DNA of 64,000 nt, taken from the NCBI RefSeq assembly GCF_014836635.1, contig NZ_JACSQL010000004.1, positions 1 to 64,000 on the forward strand. Reading direction: 5' to 3'. This document shows positions 16,857-25,850 of this stretch, piece after piece. The translations under genes were made by a program, and so were the position numbers. The notes below the pieces were generated by a model. That model was not told where the DNA came from, searched no databases, and saw only the letters and a list, made by a program, of their open reading frames with translations. Source of the stretch: Paenibacillus gallinarum. GTDB lineage: Bacteria > Bacillota > Bacilli > Paenibacillales > Paenibacillaceae. Numbering within the stretch: the stretch's first letter is position 1; the number at the start of each line of letters is the position of its first letter.

Positions 16857-17732
16857 TTAGCCTTTAATAGAACCAAGCATAGCTCCCTTGGCAAAATGCT
16901 TTTGCAGAAATGGATACACTAGCAAAATTGGCAGAGTAGCTACGACGATTACTGCCATCTTGACCGATTGATCAGGAGGCGGAACGACGGAGTCTAACGT
17001 TGAGCTGTGATCCATTCCTGAAGCAAGCACAACGATCTGACGAAGCAATACTTGAATCGGCCACATTTGGCTGTCGTTCAAATACAAAATAGCGCTCAAA
17101 TACGTATTCCAGTAGGTAACGGCATAAAAAAGGGAAATGGTTGCAATTGCCGGCATAGAGAGCGGCAGAACAATACGAAACAAGATGCCAAAGTCATTAC
17201 AGCCATCAATTTTAGCTGATTCTTCAAGTCCTTCCGGTATGTTCTGAAAGAAGTTTTTGAGTATGATCATATTAAATGCGCCAATAGTCGATGGCAGTAT
17301 AAGCGCTGCATAGCTGTCAATCAGGCCAAGCTCCTTAACCACTAAAAAAGTGGGGATCATCCCGCCGCTAAATAGCATCGTAAATACAACGAGGAACATA
17401 ATAAGGTTTCGGCCGTCTAGATCACGGCGCGACAATCCATAAGCCATTAGTGATGTGACGAACATGCTGATTAGCGTACCTATCACCGTAACGCCAATCG
17501 ATACACTCAATGCTCTGAAAATGGTATCCGTTGAAAAAATAAACCTATAGGCCTCGAGACTCCAAACCGTTGGAATAAGAACAAATTTTTTGGCTGCAAT
17601 CTCGGCGTTTGTCGTAAACGAGCCCGCTACCACGTGGATGAACGGGAGCACGGTAACAAGTGCGATAATCGTCAGCAGCGTATAGTTAACCGCAACGAAC
17701 AGTCGACCGCTAAGCGTACGATCTTCTACCAT
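16857..17732 (-). CDS. LplC/YtcP-type carbohydrate ABC permease
   Basis: 291 aa with six predicted membrane segments and the EAA loop ('EESAKIDGCNDFGILFRIVLPLS' region, about 188-210). ATG 17732 (MVEDRT) is chosen over the longer 17771 start because GGGAGG lies 8 bp upstream; this start lies 20 bp beyond the upstream permease stop. Together with the next gene upstream it forms the heterodimeric channel of an LplABC-type oligosaccharide importer; these systems normally use a shared ATPase (MsmX-type) encoded elsewhere, and none is seen here. Confidence 0.92.
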   Translation of the reverse strand: MVEDRTLSGRLFVAVNYTLLTIIALVTVLPFIHVVAGSFTTNAEIAAKKFVLIPTVWSLEAYRFIFSTDTIFRALSVSIGVTVIGTLISMFVTSLMAYGLSRRDLDGRNLIMFLVVFTMLFSGGMIPTFLVVKELGLIDSYAALILPSTIGAFNMIILKNFFQNIPEGLEESAKIDGCNDFGILFRIVLPLSMPAIATISLFYAVTYWNTYLSAILYLNDSQMWPIQVLLRQIVVLASGMDHSSTLDSVVPPPDQSVKMAVIVVATLPILLVYPFLQKHFAKGAMLGSIKG

Positions 17733-17751
17733 AATGAATCCTCCCTTGGCA

Positions 17752-18696
17752 TTAATAGATGCCTTCTTCACCCATTTTTTTGGATAAGCGGTTTGCCAGC
17801 ATAACGAGTACTAAACCAACAAGTGACTTGAAGAAGCCAACTGCCGAGCTATAACTGAACTGCATTTGTCTTAGGCCAGCGGTATACACATAGGTGTCAA
17901 TTATTTCAGCAACTTCCCGATTCATTGAGTTGAGCAGCAGGTATACATGCTCAAAGCCAAGCTCAAGAACATCGCCAATTTTCAATATTAACAGGACGAT
18001 AATTACACTACGAATGGCTGGCAGAGTGATATGCCACACTTGACGAAGCCGTCCAGCTCCGTCCATCCTTGCCGCTTCATACAGCTGAGGATCTACCGCT
18101 GCGATTGCCGCCAAGTATATAATGGTTCCCCAGCCCGCTTCTCGCCAGATCACCTGAATAATATAAGTCGGTCGGAACCATTCAGGACTAAGCAGGAAAT
18201 TAATTTTACTAAAACCAAGTTGAACAAGCAGTTCATTGACAATGCCGCCGTCCATGGTCAGCATGACATAACTGATGGATACGATGATGACCCAAGACAT
18301 AAAATGGGGCAGATAAACCAGTGTCTGAAAAAATCTTTTGAAAAACGTGATTCTTACCTCATTAAGCATTAAGGCTAAGATAATAGGGATCGGAAAGTAA
18401 AATAGCAGGTTCATACCAAACAATAGTAATGTATTGGATAAAATGTTCCAGAAGTCCGGCTCAGTAAACAACCGCTCAAAATGCTTAAATCCTACCCATT
18501 CACTACCTAGTATGCCTTTGAACGGTTTATAGTCTTGGAACGAAATGACAAGTCCAAACATCGGGATATATTTAAAGATAAGAAAATAAATAATGCCGGG
18601 CACAATCATGAGATACAGCCATTTGTTTCGCCAAAATCGCTTGCGCCATGCTGGATGCGTCTTGGTAACTTGTCGGCTGATCACGGTCTCCTCCAT
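17752..18696 (-). CDS. LplB/YteP-type carbohydrate ABC permease
   Basis: 314 aa with six membrane segments and the EAA motif near 'YEAARMDGAGRLRQVWHITLPAI' residues (about 205-228). The N-terminal RFWRNKWLYLMIVPGIIYFLIF arrangement is typical of LplB/YteP proteins for complex-polysaccharide fragments. ATG 18696 follows AAGGATGAGG. It is the first permease gene of the operon. The 198-bp gap from the upstream binding-protein gene contains several short inverted repeats (e.g. GCTCTG/CAGAGC at 18740-18770) that could lower permease expression relative to the binding protein. Confidence 0.92.
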   Translation of the reverse strand: MEETVISRQVTKTHPAWRKRFWRNKWLYLMIVPGIIYFLIFKYIPMFGLVISFQDYKPFKGILGSEWVGFKHFERLFTEPDFWNILSNTLLLFGMNLLFYFPIPIILALMLNEVRITFFKRFFQTLVYLPHFMSWVIIVSISYVMLTMDGGIVNELLVQLGFSKINFLLSPEWFRPTYIIQVIWREAGWGTIIYLAAIAAVDPQLYEAARMDGAGRLRQVWHITLPAIRSVIIVLLILKIGDVLELGFEHVYLLLNSMNREVAEIIDTYVYTAGLRQMQFSYSSAVGFFKSLVGLVLVMLANRLSKKMGEEGIY

Positions 18697-18894
18697 AAGT
18701 CCTCATCCTTCCAAAGTTGGCTCCGCTAGGGGCTAAGACTCTGCTCTGGCATAATAAGCAGCGCGAGCAGAGCGTTCCTTAAGTGAGCCTGATATATGGC
18801 TGCTGTTATTGAATACAGGCTCTATTCATGAAACGATCTGCATGCACTGCCTTCTGCCTAACCGAGAGGCCGGTTAATATTGGCCGCCCCGCTT

Positions 18895-20445
18895 TTATTT
18901 TTTGTAACTCGCATTAAACTCCTCGATCATTTTCTCGCCGCCTTGCTTCTTCCATTTCTCAATTTCCTTCTCAAAGCCGGCTTGGTCGATTTGTCCATAG
19001 ATAAACTTGTACGTAGCATCAGTAATCGTCTGTTGCAGCTCTACGCCTTTCGATGCATAGGTGGATGAATCCAGTGCAGCAGTAGGGTCTTTCACGCCGT
19101 ACTTCTCATTTTCCTTAATGAGTTCTTCCGCACGAATACGTCCTGGCAGCTCATTTAAGCTCTCGTACATGCCATTTGTTTCTGCCTCACCGATTACACT
19201 GTCCTTATAGCCCTTCACTTCACGTTCTGTCAGTTCTTTATCTTCAGATGGCTTCGCTTTTCCGTCTACGACGGTATAGTGTGTGCCTTCGATACCCCAG
19301 AACATGAGGTTAGCCACTTCTGGTGTCATCATTTTGTCGAAGAAACCTAGAATTTTCTTGAGTTCTGCCTCATCCTTGATTGCTGTTTTTGGGAACAACA
19401 CAAGGTTGTTATAACCTGCAATCATCCATTGATGAATGTTGCCGTCTGGGCTTTTCACCATGCTGTGTGCATCAAGGACAGCGGTTGGTACGTTTTTGAT
19501 CAAGTCCTTATCAAGTGTTGTAATATCCGGCATAGATCCGCCGATATAAATACCTGCTTTACCACTCGTGAACAAATTAACAGCGTCTGTTTTGCTTGTA
19601 GCAGCAAAATCTTGATTCATGTAACCGTTATCACGAAGTGATTTGAAAAAGGACATGGTATCGATATATTCAGGGAACATAAATTCAGGCAGCAGCTGGC
19701 CGTCTTTCTCACCCCAGTTGTTCGGTGTACCGAACCAAGAGGATACCGTCTTAAAGGCGCCAAAAACGAGCTCATTACGGTCTGCAATGCCTGTTGTATC
19801 ATTTTGTCCATTGCCGTCAGGGTCCTGCTCAGTAAATGCTTTAGCCATAGCGAACAGCTCTTCTGTTGTTTCTGGAGGAGCAATATTCAGCTTATCTGCC
19901 CAGTCTTTACGATAGATGATTCCTTGACGGGCAAGCGGGCGGCCGAGATATAAAGAATATAATTTGTCTTCGACCTTTGTATTATCAAGTACTTCTGGCT
20001 TCAACTTGCTCAAATTTGGGAACTCGCTTAAGTAAGGGCCAATCTCCCAGAACTGTCCTTCCTTAATTGCTTCACGCATGAGCAAGAATGTTGTAGCATT
20101 TTTCAAATAAGTCGCTTGCGGCAGGGAGCCGGTAGCAAATGCCGTGTTTAGCTTCTCCTCATATGTATCCGCTGGAAAGAATTGATACGTAAGTTTTGTG
20201 TTTGTCAGCTTCTCTAGTTCATTTTTAATGGTGTCGGTTGGAGTCTCCGCCGTATTCAGCGGCAGCATGATGGTAATTTCTGCTGGGCTATCATCCTTCG
20301 GTGTACTGGTGTTAGGGCTGGAACCCGTATCACCCGATCCGGTAGATGTTGTGCCTGTACCGTTTCCGCCAGAGCAGGCGGAGAGAAGTAGTGTTAGGGA
20401 CATGACAGCACATAGAGCCAAGGATAAAGGCTTTTTCTTTTTCAT
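18895..20445 (-). CDS. LplA-type extracellular oligosaccharide-binding lipoprotein
   Basis: 516 aa lipoprotein (signal ending LLLSACSGG, lipobox LSAC, then a Ser/Thr/Gly linker) of the solute-binding family 1 group used by LplBC-type permeases. It contains DPDGNGQNDT (about 190-200), a calcium-loop-like motif common in this group. ATG 20445 has GGAGG 10 bp upstream. It leads the operon binding protein, permease, permease, GH105. It is clearly homologous to the binding protein encoded at 20741-22249 (shared FGAFKTVSS.FGTPNNW block), implying a local duplication. Confidence 0.93.
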   Translation of the reverse strand: MKKKKPLSLALCAVMSLTLLLSACSGGNGTGTTSTGSGDTGSSPNTSTPKDDSPAEITIMLPLNTAETPTDTIKNELEKLTNTKLTYQFFPADTYEEKLNTAFATGSLPQATYLKNATTFLLMREAIKEGQFWEIGPYLSEFPNLSKLKPEVLDNTKVEDKLYSLYLGRPLARQGIIYRKDWADKLNIAPPETTEELFAMAKAFTEQDPDGNGQNDTTGIADRNELVFGAFKTVSSWFGTPNNWGEKDGQLLPEFMFPEYIDTMSFFKSLRDNGYMNQDFAATSKTDAVNLFTSGKAGIYIGGSMPDITTLDKDLIKNVPTAVLDAHSMVKSPDGNIHQWMIAGYNNLVLFPKTAIKDEAELKKILGFFDKMMTPEVANLMFWGIEGTHYTVVDGKAKPSEDKELTEREVKGYKDSVIGEAETNGMYESLNELPGRIRAEELIKENEKYGVKDPTAALDSSTYASKGVELQQTITDATYKFIYGQIDQAGFEKEIEKWKKQGGEKMIEEFNASYKK

Positions 20446-20700
20446 TCCTTTGTGACCTCCATTTAACGATGGGATTTGGCTTACACACTAAACACTACCG
20501 AATGGATAAAGTATCGTATACAATCATTTGCTCATATGCAGGCATACCAGCAAAAGTCTGATGAAATGATTATTGCGTGGGAAATGACACCATGGTGTCT
20601 ATAAGAGCCAAGGAGAGCGAAGAGGGGATATTCATTGCAAATAGTGCTACTCGGGTGCAGGAAAAAGGGAATCCTTACTTGCATGATGTAGCAATACGCT

Positions 20701-20728
20701 AAAAACCCCAAGCAGTAGCTGCTTGGGG
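20701..20728 (-). terminator. Intrinsic terminator of the upstream binding-protein gene
   Basis: Perfect stem CCCCAAGCAG/CTGCTTGGGG with loop TAG/CTA (20706-20728), and TTTTT on the - strand (20705-20701). It separates the two paralogous binding-protein genes, so the second has its own promoter within 20446-20700. Confidence 0.92.
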
Positions 20729-20740
20729 CGAAGCCGATTG

Positions 20741-22249
20741 TTAATTTTTTAGAGCTTCAGATAACTCCTTTATGATCGTGTTGCCGCCATTTGTACGCCA
20801 GCGTTTCGTCTCATGCTGAAATCCCTCCTTCGTCAAATTGCCAAGAATATAGTTGTAGGTAGCGTCTGTAATAATTTTACTGAGCTCTGCATTTCGCTCA
20901 TCATACGTTTTTGATTCCAAATGAGCCGCGGGGTCTGCGACGAGAAAGTTTTCATTATCCTGGCTAAGCTGGTCTGCAATAGCTGTTAAGGTCTCTTTCT
21001 CTGCGACCTCCATAACACTCGGGTTATTCATGTCGGCAATCATCAACATATAAAAAGCATTCACTTCTTGGACACGCAGCTGAGTTGTTTCCTCCGGCAG
21101 GCGGACTTGACCATTCTCCAGCGTATAGTGCTTTCCTTCTATTCCGTATTTCAGCAAGTTTGCAACATCTTTTTCCATTGTGCGGTCAAAGAAAGCTAAA
21201 ATATGCTTCAATTCTTCTTCCGTTTTGATCGCCTTTTTTGAAAATAAATATAATCCGTTAAAATTCGGAATGGACCACACCCGGTATCCGTTAGGACCTT
21301 TAATCCGGTTGGATAAAGTAAATGAAGCATTCGGATCTATCATTCTAGCTTCCTCATATAAGCGCTGAATATCGGTCATGCTTCCAATATAGACGCCGGC
21401 TTTGCCATTAATGATCATATTCCGCTGTACTTCTTTGCTTGTCACAGCAAAATCACGGTTAATGAGCTGCTCGTTATATAGTTTTTTGAAAAAATTCATT
21501 GTCTCCATATAAGCTTGTGTCTCAAACTCTGGTATAAATGTGCCCTCTTCTATACTCCAGTTATTAGGTGTCCCGAAATACGAGCTGACTGTTTTGAACG
21601 CTCCATAGATAAGATCATTACGGTCAGCAAGGCCAATTGTATCTGCCTTCCCGTTCCCATCAGGGTCATTATATGTAAAGGCATGAAGAACCTCATACAA
21701 TTCATCAAGGGTTCGCGGCACGGCAAGATCTAGATGTTCTAGCCAATCCTGTCGAATGATCGCGCCTTGTCGTGACGATGGACGCTCTGTATATAAACCA
21801 TAGATGCGATCATCAACGGCAGCCTGCTTCAGGATATCTTTATTTAAGTATTTAAGGTTAGGATAATCCTCTAAGTAAGGTCCGATCTCCCAGAATGCGC
21901 CGGATCTTATTGTGTTTTTCAGGAGAAGGAAGTCCGTATTTCTAACAAAGGTCACTTTCTTTAAGGAGTTCGTTGTTAATGCAGTATTCATCTTATCGCT
22001 ATAGATCCCATCTGGAATCCAGTTGATATCTAGAGTAAAGCCACTCCATTCTTCGAGCATGGACTGCATTTCATCACTTGGGGGTGTAGGGAAGTGAAGG
22101 GGGAGCATAATGGAAATGGGTGAATCCTCTATCGAAGCAGCATTTGGTTTTTTAGAAGAATTATTACTGCATGCGCTTACAATTAGAAGTATAATGGTAA
22201 ATATGGAAGTGATTATAAAGAATCTCTTCTCCGATTGGAACCCTTTCAT
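20741..22249 (-). CDS. Second LplA-type extracellular binding lipoprotein (paralogue)
   Basis: 502 aa lipoprotein with lipobox VSAC. ATG 22249 is preferred to the ATG two codons earlier because AAGGAGG is then 10 bp away instead of 4. Sequence and length parallel the next gene downstream, including RQG.I.R.DW, DPDGNGKADT and FGAFKTVSS.FGTPNNW. It has a separate terminator and no permease of its own, so it may feed the same LplBC channel with a different ligand, or act as a sensor partner for the divergent membrane regulator at 22422. Confidence 0.92.
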   Translation of the reverse strand: MKGFQSEKRFFIITSIFTIILLIVSACSNNSSKKPNAASIEDSPISIMLPLHFPTPPSDEMQSMLEEWSGFTLDINWIPDGIYSDKMNTALTTNSLKKVTFVRNTDFLLLKNTIRSGAFWEIGPYLEDYPNLKYLNKDILKQAAVDDRIYGLYTERPSSRQGAIIRQDWLEHLDLAVPRTLDELYEVLHAFTYNDPDGNGKADTIGLADRNDLIYGAFKTVSSYFGTPNNWSIEEGTFIPEFETQAYMETMNFFKKLYNEQLINRDFAVTSKEVQRNMIINGKAGVYIGSMTDIQRLYEEARMIDPNASFTLSNRIKGPNGYRVWSIPNFNGLYLFSKKAIKTEEELKHILAFFDRTMEKDVANLLKYGIEGKHYTLENGQVRLPEETTQLRVQEVNAFYMLMIADMNNPSVMEVAEKETLTAIADQLSQDNENFLVADPAAHLESKTYDERNAELSKIITDATYNYILGNLTKEGFQHETKRWRTNGGNTIIKELSEALKN

Positions 22250-22421
22250 AAGCATTCTGCCTCCTTCTTATTTAGAATGAGAGAAGCGTCGATTCCTCTC
22301 GATTGCCTGTAATCTAATATAATGATTATCCGACAGGTAGATGATTATTGCTCGTAAAAAGGCTGTTCCCATACAATAGCAGTACGATAAATATAACAAG
22401 TGAAGTGTAGGTGATGCTTAG

Positions 22422-24728
22422 GTGCGTTCTTTAAGTTTCCTTTCCAAAATGACGATATTCGGGTTCTTATTAAGCACGCTTCCGGTTATTTTTATCGGTG
22501 CATTCTCTTATTTAACATCATCCAATGAAATACAGAAAAACGTAAATGAAAGCAAGTTAATGTTAATCATGCAAATTAAATCCAATGTAGAGCAAAAATT
22601 AACGACTGTCAACCAAACACTTAATCAAGTAATCAATTCGTCTTTTATGAAGAAAGCTCTTAATTTAAATATAACTGAAAACGATTTCATTATGTATAAC
22701 GACTTGCGTACTGAAATCCGCTATATGCAATCATTCGATACAAAGCTCGAAGATGTCATTCTTATTAATGAGCGTTATAACTGGATGATTAAAAATTCAG
22801 GTCTCTATAAGTTTGATGAGTACCCTTATCATGATCAGCTGGCGAGCCTGATGGGGCTTCCTGACGCAACCTCTTGGTCTTTGAATCCATCTACATGGTT
22901 CTACAGCGAAGAAAATGCGAATAATCCAGCCTGCTCCTACAGCATAGGTCTTGTTAAACATCTTCCTTCAACAGGACTTGATCCGCATGGTCTGGCAATC
23001 GCTAACATTCCCGCCTGTGATGTGCAGTCCTTGCTAGGTACGAATCATTCTGATCTAAGTGGACTGATGATTGTGAATGAGCAGGGGCAGATTATTTTGC
23101 ACTCGGATGAATCGTTAATTGGCGAGCCTGCGGAGAAGACAGGCATTAATAGTCTGACGCAATTGAGTGGTGCTTCGGGGCAATATGAATCGCATATTGG
23201 TGAGGAGCCTTTTTCTATAACATATTATCGTTCCGAGTTTAATGACTGGACCTATGTCAGCTATGATTCTATTCAAAGTATGACCAGTGAATCCAAAAAA
23301 ATTGGAGCGTATACGCTTTATGCCTGTTTACTCATTCTGCTGATCTGCGTCACTATTGCCTGGCTGGGTTCAAAACGGATGTATTCGCCTATTAAACTAT
23401 TGCTGAAACAATTTGGCCACCGCAATGCAGATGAGAAGACAAGCAACGAGTTTCAACTGATCGGTGAACAGGTGCATGCCTTATTTCAATCCAAATCGAG
23501 GCTGGAAGATGAAGTGAGAAAGCAGCTTAAGCAAGTGCGTACGTTTTTCTTAATTCGTGCTTTTCAGGGTAAGGTGAAGGCAAAGGAGCTGCATGACAAG
23601 CTAGAGCAGTTTGATTACAGCCGGCAGCTTGAGGAGTGGAAGACGATGTCGGTGCTTACGATACAAATGGGGACACTTGAGCAAACGAGATATGAGAAGC
23701 AAGATTTAGAGCTATTATTATTTGCCGTGCAAAATATGGTAGAAGAGCTTATTCCGGAGGAAGAACAGCTGGCTCCAGTGATGATTGACCACACGGTTGT
23801 TGCCCTTATCGGTAGCAGGGAGAGCGAAAAGACTGCTTTCCAAGCTAAAATCTATACCGCAACGGAGCAGCTAATGAGTGAAATTACAAGTTACTTAAGC
23901 GTGCAGGTTAGCATTGGTATGAGTCTTCCGTTCCATGATATCCGAACCCTTTCGATTGCTTATAAAGAAGGGCTAGAGGCGTTAAAGCATCGCATGACTC
24001 TAGGAGACGGTATTATCATTCAGTTTGAAAATATTAACTCTGGGAAACCTTACTTGAAGCTCAATTACCCCAATCATCTAGAAAACGAGCTGCTGGATGC
24101 GGTTAAGCTCGCAAACGCTGAGAAAGCAAAGGAATTGCTCGATCAGCTGCTAAGGCATGTGTTTGCAACCGAGATGTCGCCGCAGGAGTACCAGATTCCG
24201 TTATCGCGCCTGCTTAATAACCTGCTGATTACGATGCAAGAATCAGGTATTAGCTTGAAGCAGATTTATTATGGAACAGGAACATTATTTGAGGAACTGC
24301 TAGATTGCCATATTGTAGCCGAAATTGAGGATTGGTTCTGGACAGCTGTGATCCATCCGATGATTAAAGTGTTCCGTGACCGTCAGGATGCGCAGTATCA
24401 CAACATATCGGAGAAAATAATCGAGCTTATTCATCGTTATTATGATACTGATCTGACACTGGAAGAATGTGCTTCCAGGCTTCACTACAATGCTAACTAT
24501 TTAAGCAGTGTATTTCGGAAAGAAACGAATTATTTTTTTAGTGAATATTTATCTGTTTACCGGTTTCAAATTGCGAAGAAGTGGCTGGCCGAAACGGATA
24601 TTCCCGTAAAAGACATCGCAGCGAAGCTTCGTTACAACAATTCGCAGAATTTCATCCGTTCTTTCCGTAAGCAGGAAGGTTTAACCCCTGGCCAATACAG
24701 ACAAAAAACGATGCAAATCGAAGCCTGA
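22422..24728 (+). CDS. Membrane-bound AraC-family transcriptional regulator
   Basis: 768 aa one-component sensor. TM1 is at about 9-30, an extracellular Cache-like domain runs to about 290, TM2 is at about 295-316, then a cytoplasmic linker, and the C-terminal AraC helix-turn-helix lies at about 665-765 (LTLEECASRLHYNANYLSSVFRKE...F..YL...R...AK.WL..T...V.DIA..L.Y...Q.F.R.F.K..G.TPGQYR). Start is GTG 22422, with AGGTGATG upstream. Transcribed divergently from the two binding-protein genes, as is usual in Paenibacillus polysaccharide loci, so it probably activates them on sensing an extracellular oligosaccharide. Confidence 0.9.
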   Translation: MRSLSFLSKMTIFGFLLSTLPVIFIGAFSYLTSSNEIQKNVNESKLMLIMQIKSNVEQKLTTVNQTLNQVINSSFMKKALNLNITENDFIMYNDLRTEIRYMQSFDTKLEDVILINERYNWMIKNSGLYKFDEYPYHDQLASLMGLPDATSWSLNPSTWFYSEENANNPACSYSIGLVKHLPSTGLDPHGLAIANIPACDVQSLLGTNHSDLSGLMIVNEQGQIILHSDESLIGEPAEKTGINSLTQLSGASGQYESHIGEEPFSITYYRSEFNDWTYVSYDSIQSMTSESKKIGAYTLYACLLILLICVTIAWLGSKRMYSPIKLLLKQFGHRNADEKTSNEFQLIGEQVHALFQSKSRLEDEVRKQLKQVRTFFLIRAFQGKVKAKELHDKLEQFDYSRQLEEWKTMSVLTIQMGTLEQTRYEKQDLELLLFAVQNMVEELIPEEEQLAPVMIDHTVVALIGSRESEKTAFQAKIYTATEQLMSEITSYLSVQVSIGMSLPFHDIRTLSIAYKEGLEALKHRMTLGDGIIIQFENINSGKPYLKLNYPNHLENELLDAVKLANAEKAKELLDQLLRHVFATEMSPQEYQIPLSRLLNNLLITMQESGISLKQIYYGTGTLFEELLDCHIVAEIEDWFWTAVIHPMIKVFRDRQDAQYHNISEKIIELIHRYYDTDLTLEECASRLHYNANYLSSVFRKETNYFFSEYLSVYRFQIAKKWLAETDIPVKDIAAKLRYNNSQNFIRSFRKQEGLTPGQYRQKTMQIEA

Positions 24729-24738
24729 GCTGAAGTGA

Positions 24739-24770
24739 CCCCTATTGTTAGACACACCTAACAATAGGGG
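24739..24770. repeat. Perfect 13-bp inverted repeat between genes
   Basis: CCCCTATTGTTAG (24739-24751) and its exact complement (24758-24770), loop ACACAC. No T-run follows on + (TGCAG), so it is a Rho-independent-like hairpin without tail, or an operator for the downstream dehydrogenase gene. Confidence 0.8.
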
Positions 24771-24847
24771 TGCAGTTCAACCTTGTGATATGTCTATGGG
24801 TTTTTGGTTAATACTTTCTGTGATGACATAAAACAGGGGGTATAGGA

Positions 24848-25636
24848 ATGGGACATAACTCAGAACGTAAAAGAATACTGATTACGGGTGCCGCAGGTAA
24901 AATTGGAAGCTGCCTCGCTGCAGGTTTACGAGAGACGGGCAAATACGAAGTGATCGCAACAGATCTCATGGGAGACGAAACGAAGAAGATACAACCACTC
25001 GATGTTACGAATTCAGATCAGCTACTGGAACTTACCAAGGGAGTGGACACCATCCTCCATATAGGATGGGCTAAAGATGAGGAAGACTTCCTTGGTAAAG
25101 TACTGCCGATCAATGTAACGGGAGCGTATTACTTATATGAAGCAGCAAAATGTAACGGAGTAAAGCGGGTTATTTTTTCAAGTTCAAACCACGCCACGGG
25201 ATTTTATAAAGTAGGGGAAGACGTCGATGTGAATGACCCATATCGTCCCGATAGTTTTTATGGACTGAGCAAGTGTTACATCGAACTTCTTGGCAGACTG
25301 TATTCGGACAAACACGGAATATCTTCTATTAACATACGAATTGGTAATTTCCCGGGTGATAACAAACCACATTCCGAGCGTGCTGCGCATATTTGGATCT
25401 CAGAGCGAGATTTAGTGCAGCTTGCAGATAAATGTATAGAAGCACCAGAGATACATAAATTCTTAAGTCTTTATGGCACTTCTGCCAACACAGATAACTA
25501 CTATGATATTCGTTACCTTAAACAACTGATCGGATATGAACCCCAGGATGATGCAGCAGAACTCATGGAACAGTTCGAGCGCCAGGGACAAGAGGTAAAG
25601 CAAGATGAGACAGAGTATCAGGGCGGCAATATATAA
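24848..25636 (+). CDS. NAD-dependent epimerase/dehydratase family, uronate-dehydrogenase-like
   Basis: 262 aa extended short-chain dehydrogenase. The N-terminal nucleotide-binding motif is GAAGKIG (about 15-21). SSSNHATGFY (about 113-122) and Y.GLSK (about 142-147, Tyr and Lys of the catalytic set) match uronate dehydrogenases, which oxidise galacturonate or glucuronate to the aldarolactone. Other NAD(P)-dependent sugar epimerases share much of this. Its site between a GH105-linked regulator and YesMN supports uronic acid use. ATG 24848 has AGGGGG 7-8 bp upstream. A terminator follows at 25697. Confidence 0.78.
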   Translation: MGHNSERKRILITGAAGKIGSCLAAGLRETGKYEVIATDLMGDETKKIQPLDVTNSDQLLELTKGVDTILHIGWAKDEEDFLGKVLPINVTGAYYLYEAAKCNGVKRVIFSSSNHATGFYKVGEDVDVNDPYRPDSFYGLSKCYIELLGRLYSDKHGISSINIRIGNFPGDNKPHSERAAHIWISERDLVQLADKCIEAPEIHKFLSLYGTSANTDNYYDIRYLKQLIGYEPQDDAAELMEQFERQGQEVKQDETEYQGGNI

Positions 25637-25696
25637 AAGGATGGCATGTAACGAAGAGTTCGTATTATTTGTAAGGCAAATATTGATTGAAAGAAG

Positions 25697-25734
25697 AAGA
25701 CGAAACAGCAAATACGCTGATTTCGTCTTTTTTA
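25697..25734 (+). terminator. Intrinsic terminator
   Basis: AAGACGAAA-CAGC (25697-25709) pairs with GCTG-A-TTTCGTCTT (25716-25729), then TTTTT. Confidence 0.88.
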
Positions 25735-25850
25735 TTCATTTTACGGATTAAAAATGGTTAAATATAGGAAATATAAAACGCATTTATTAATTATGAACGA
25801 AAGTGTATGATAAAAGAAAAACAGAACCGGAGTTCAGAGGGGGTCAAGGG

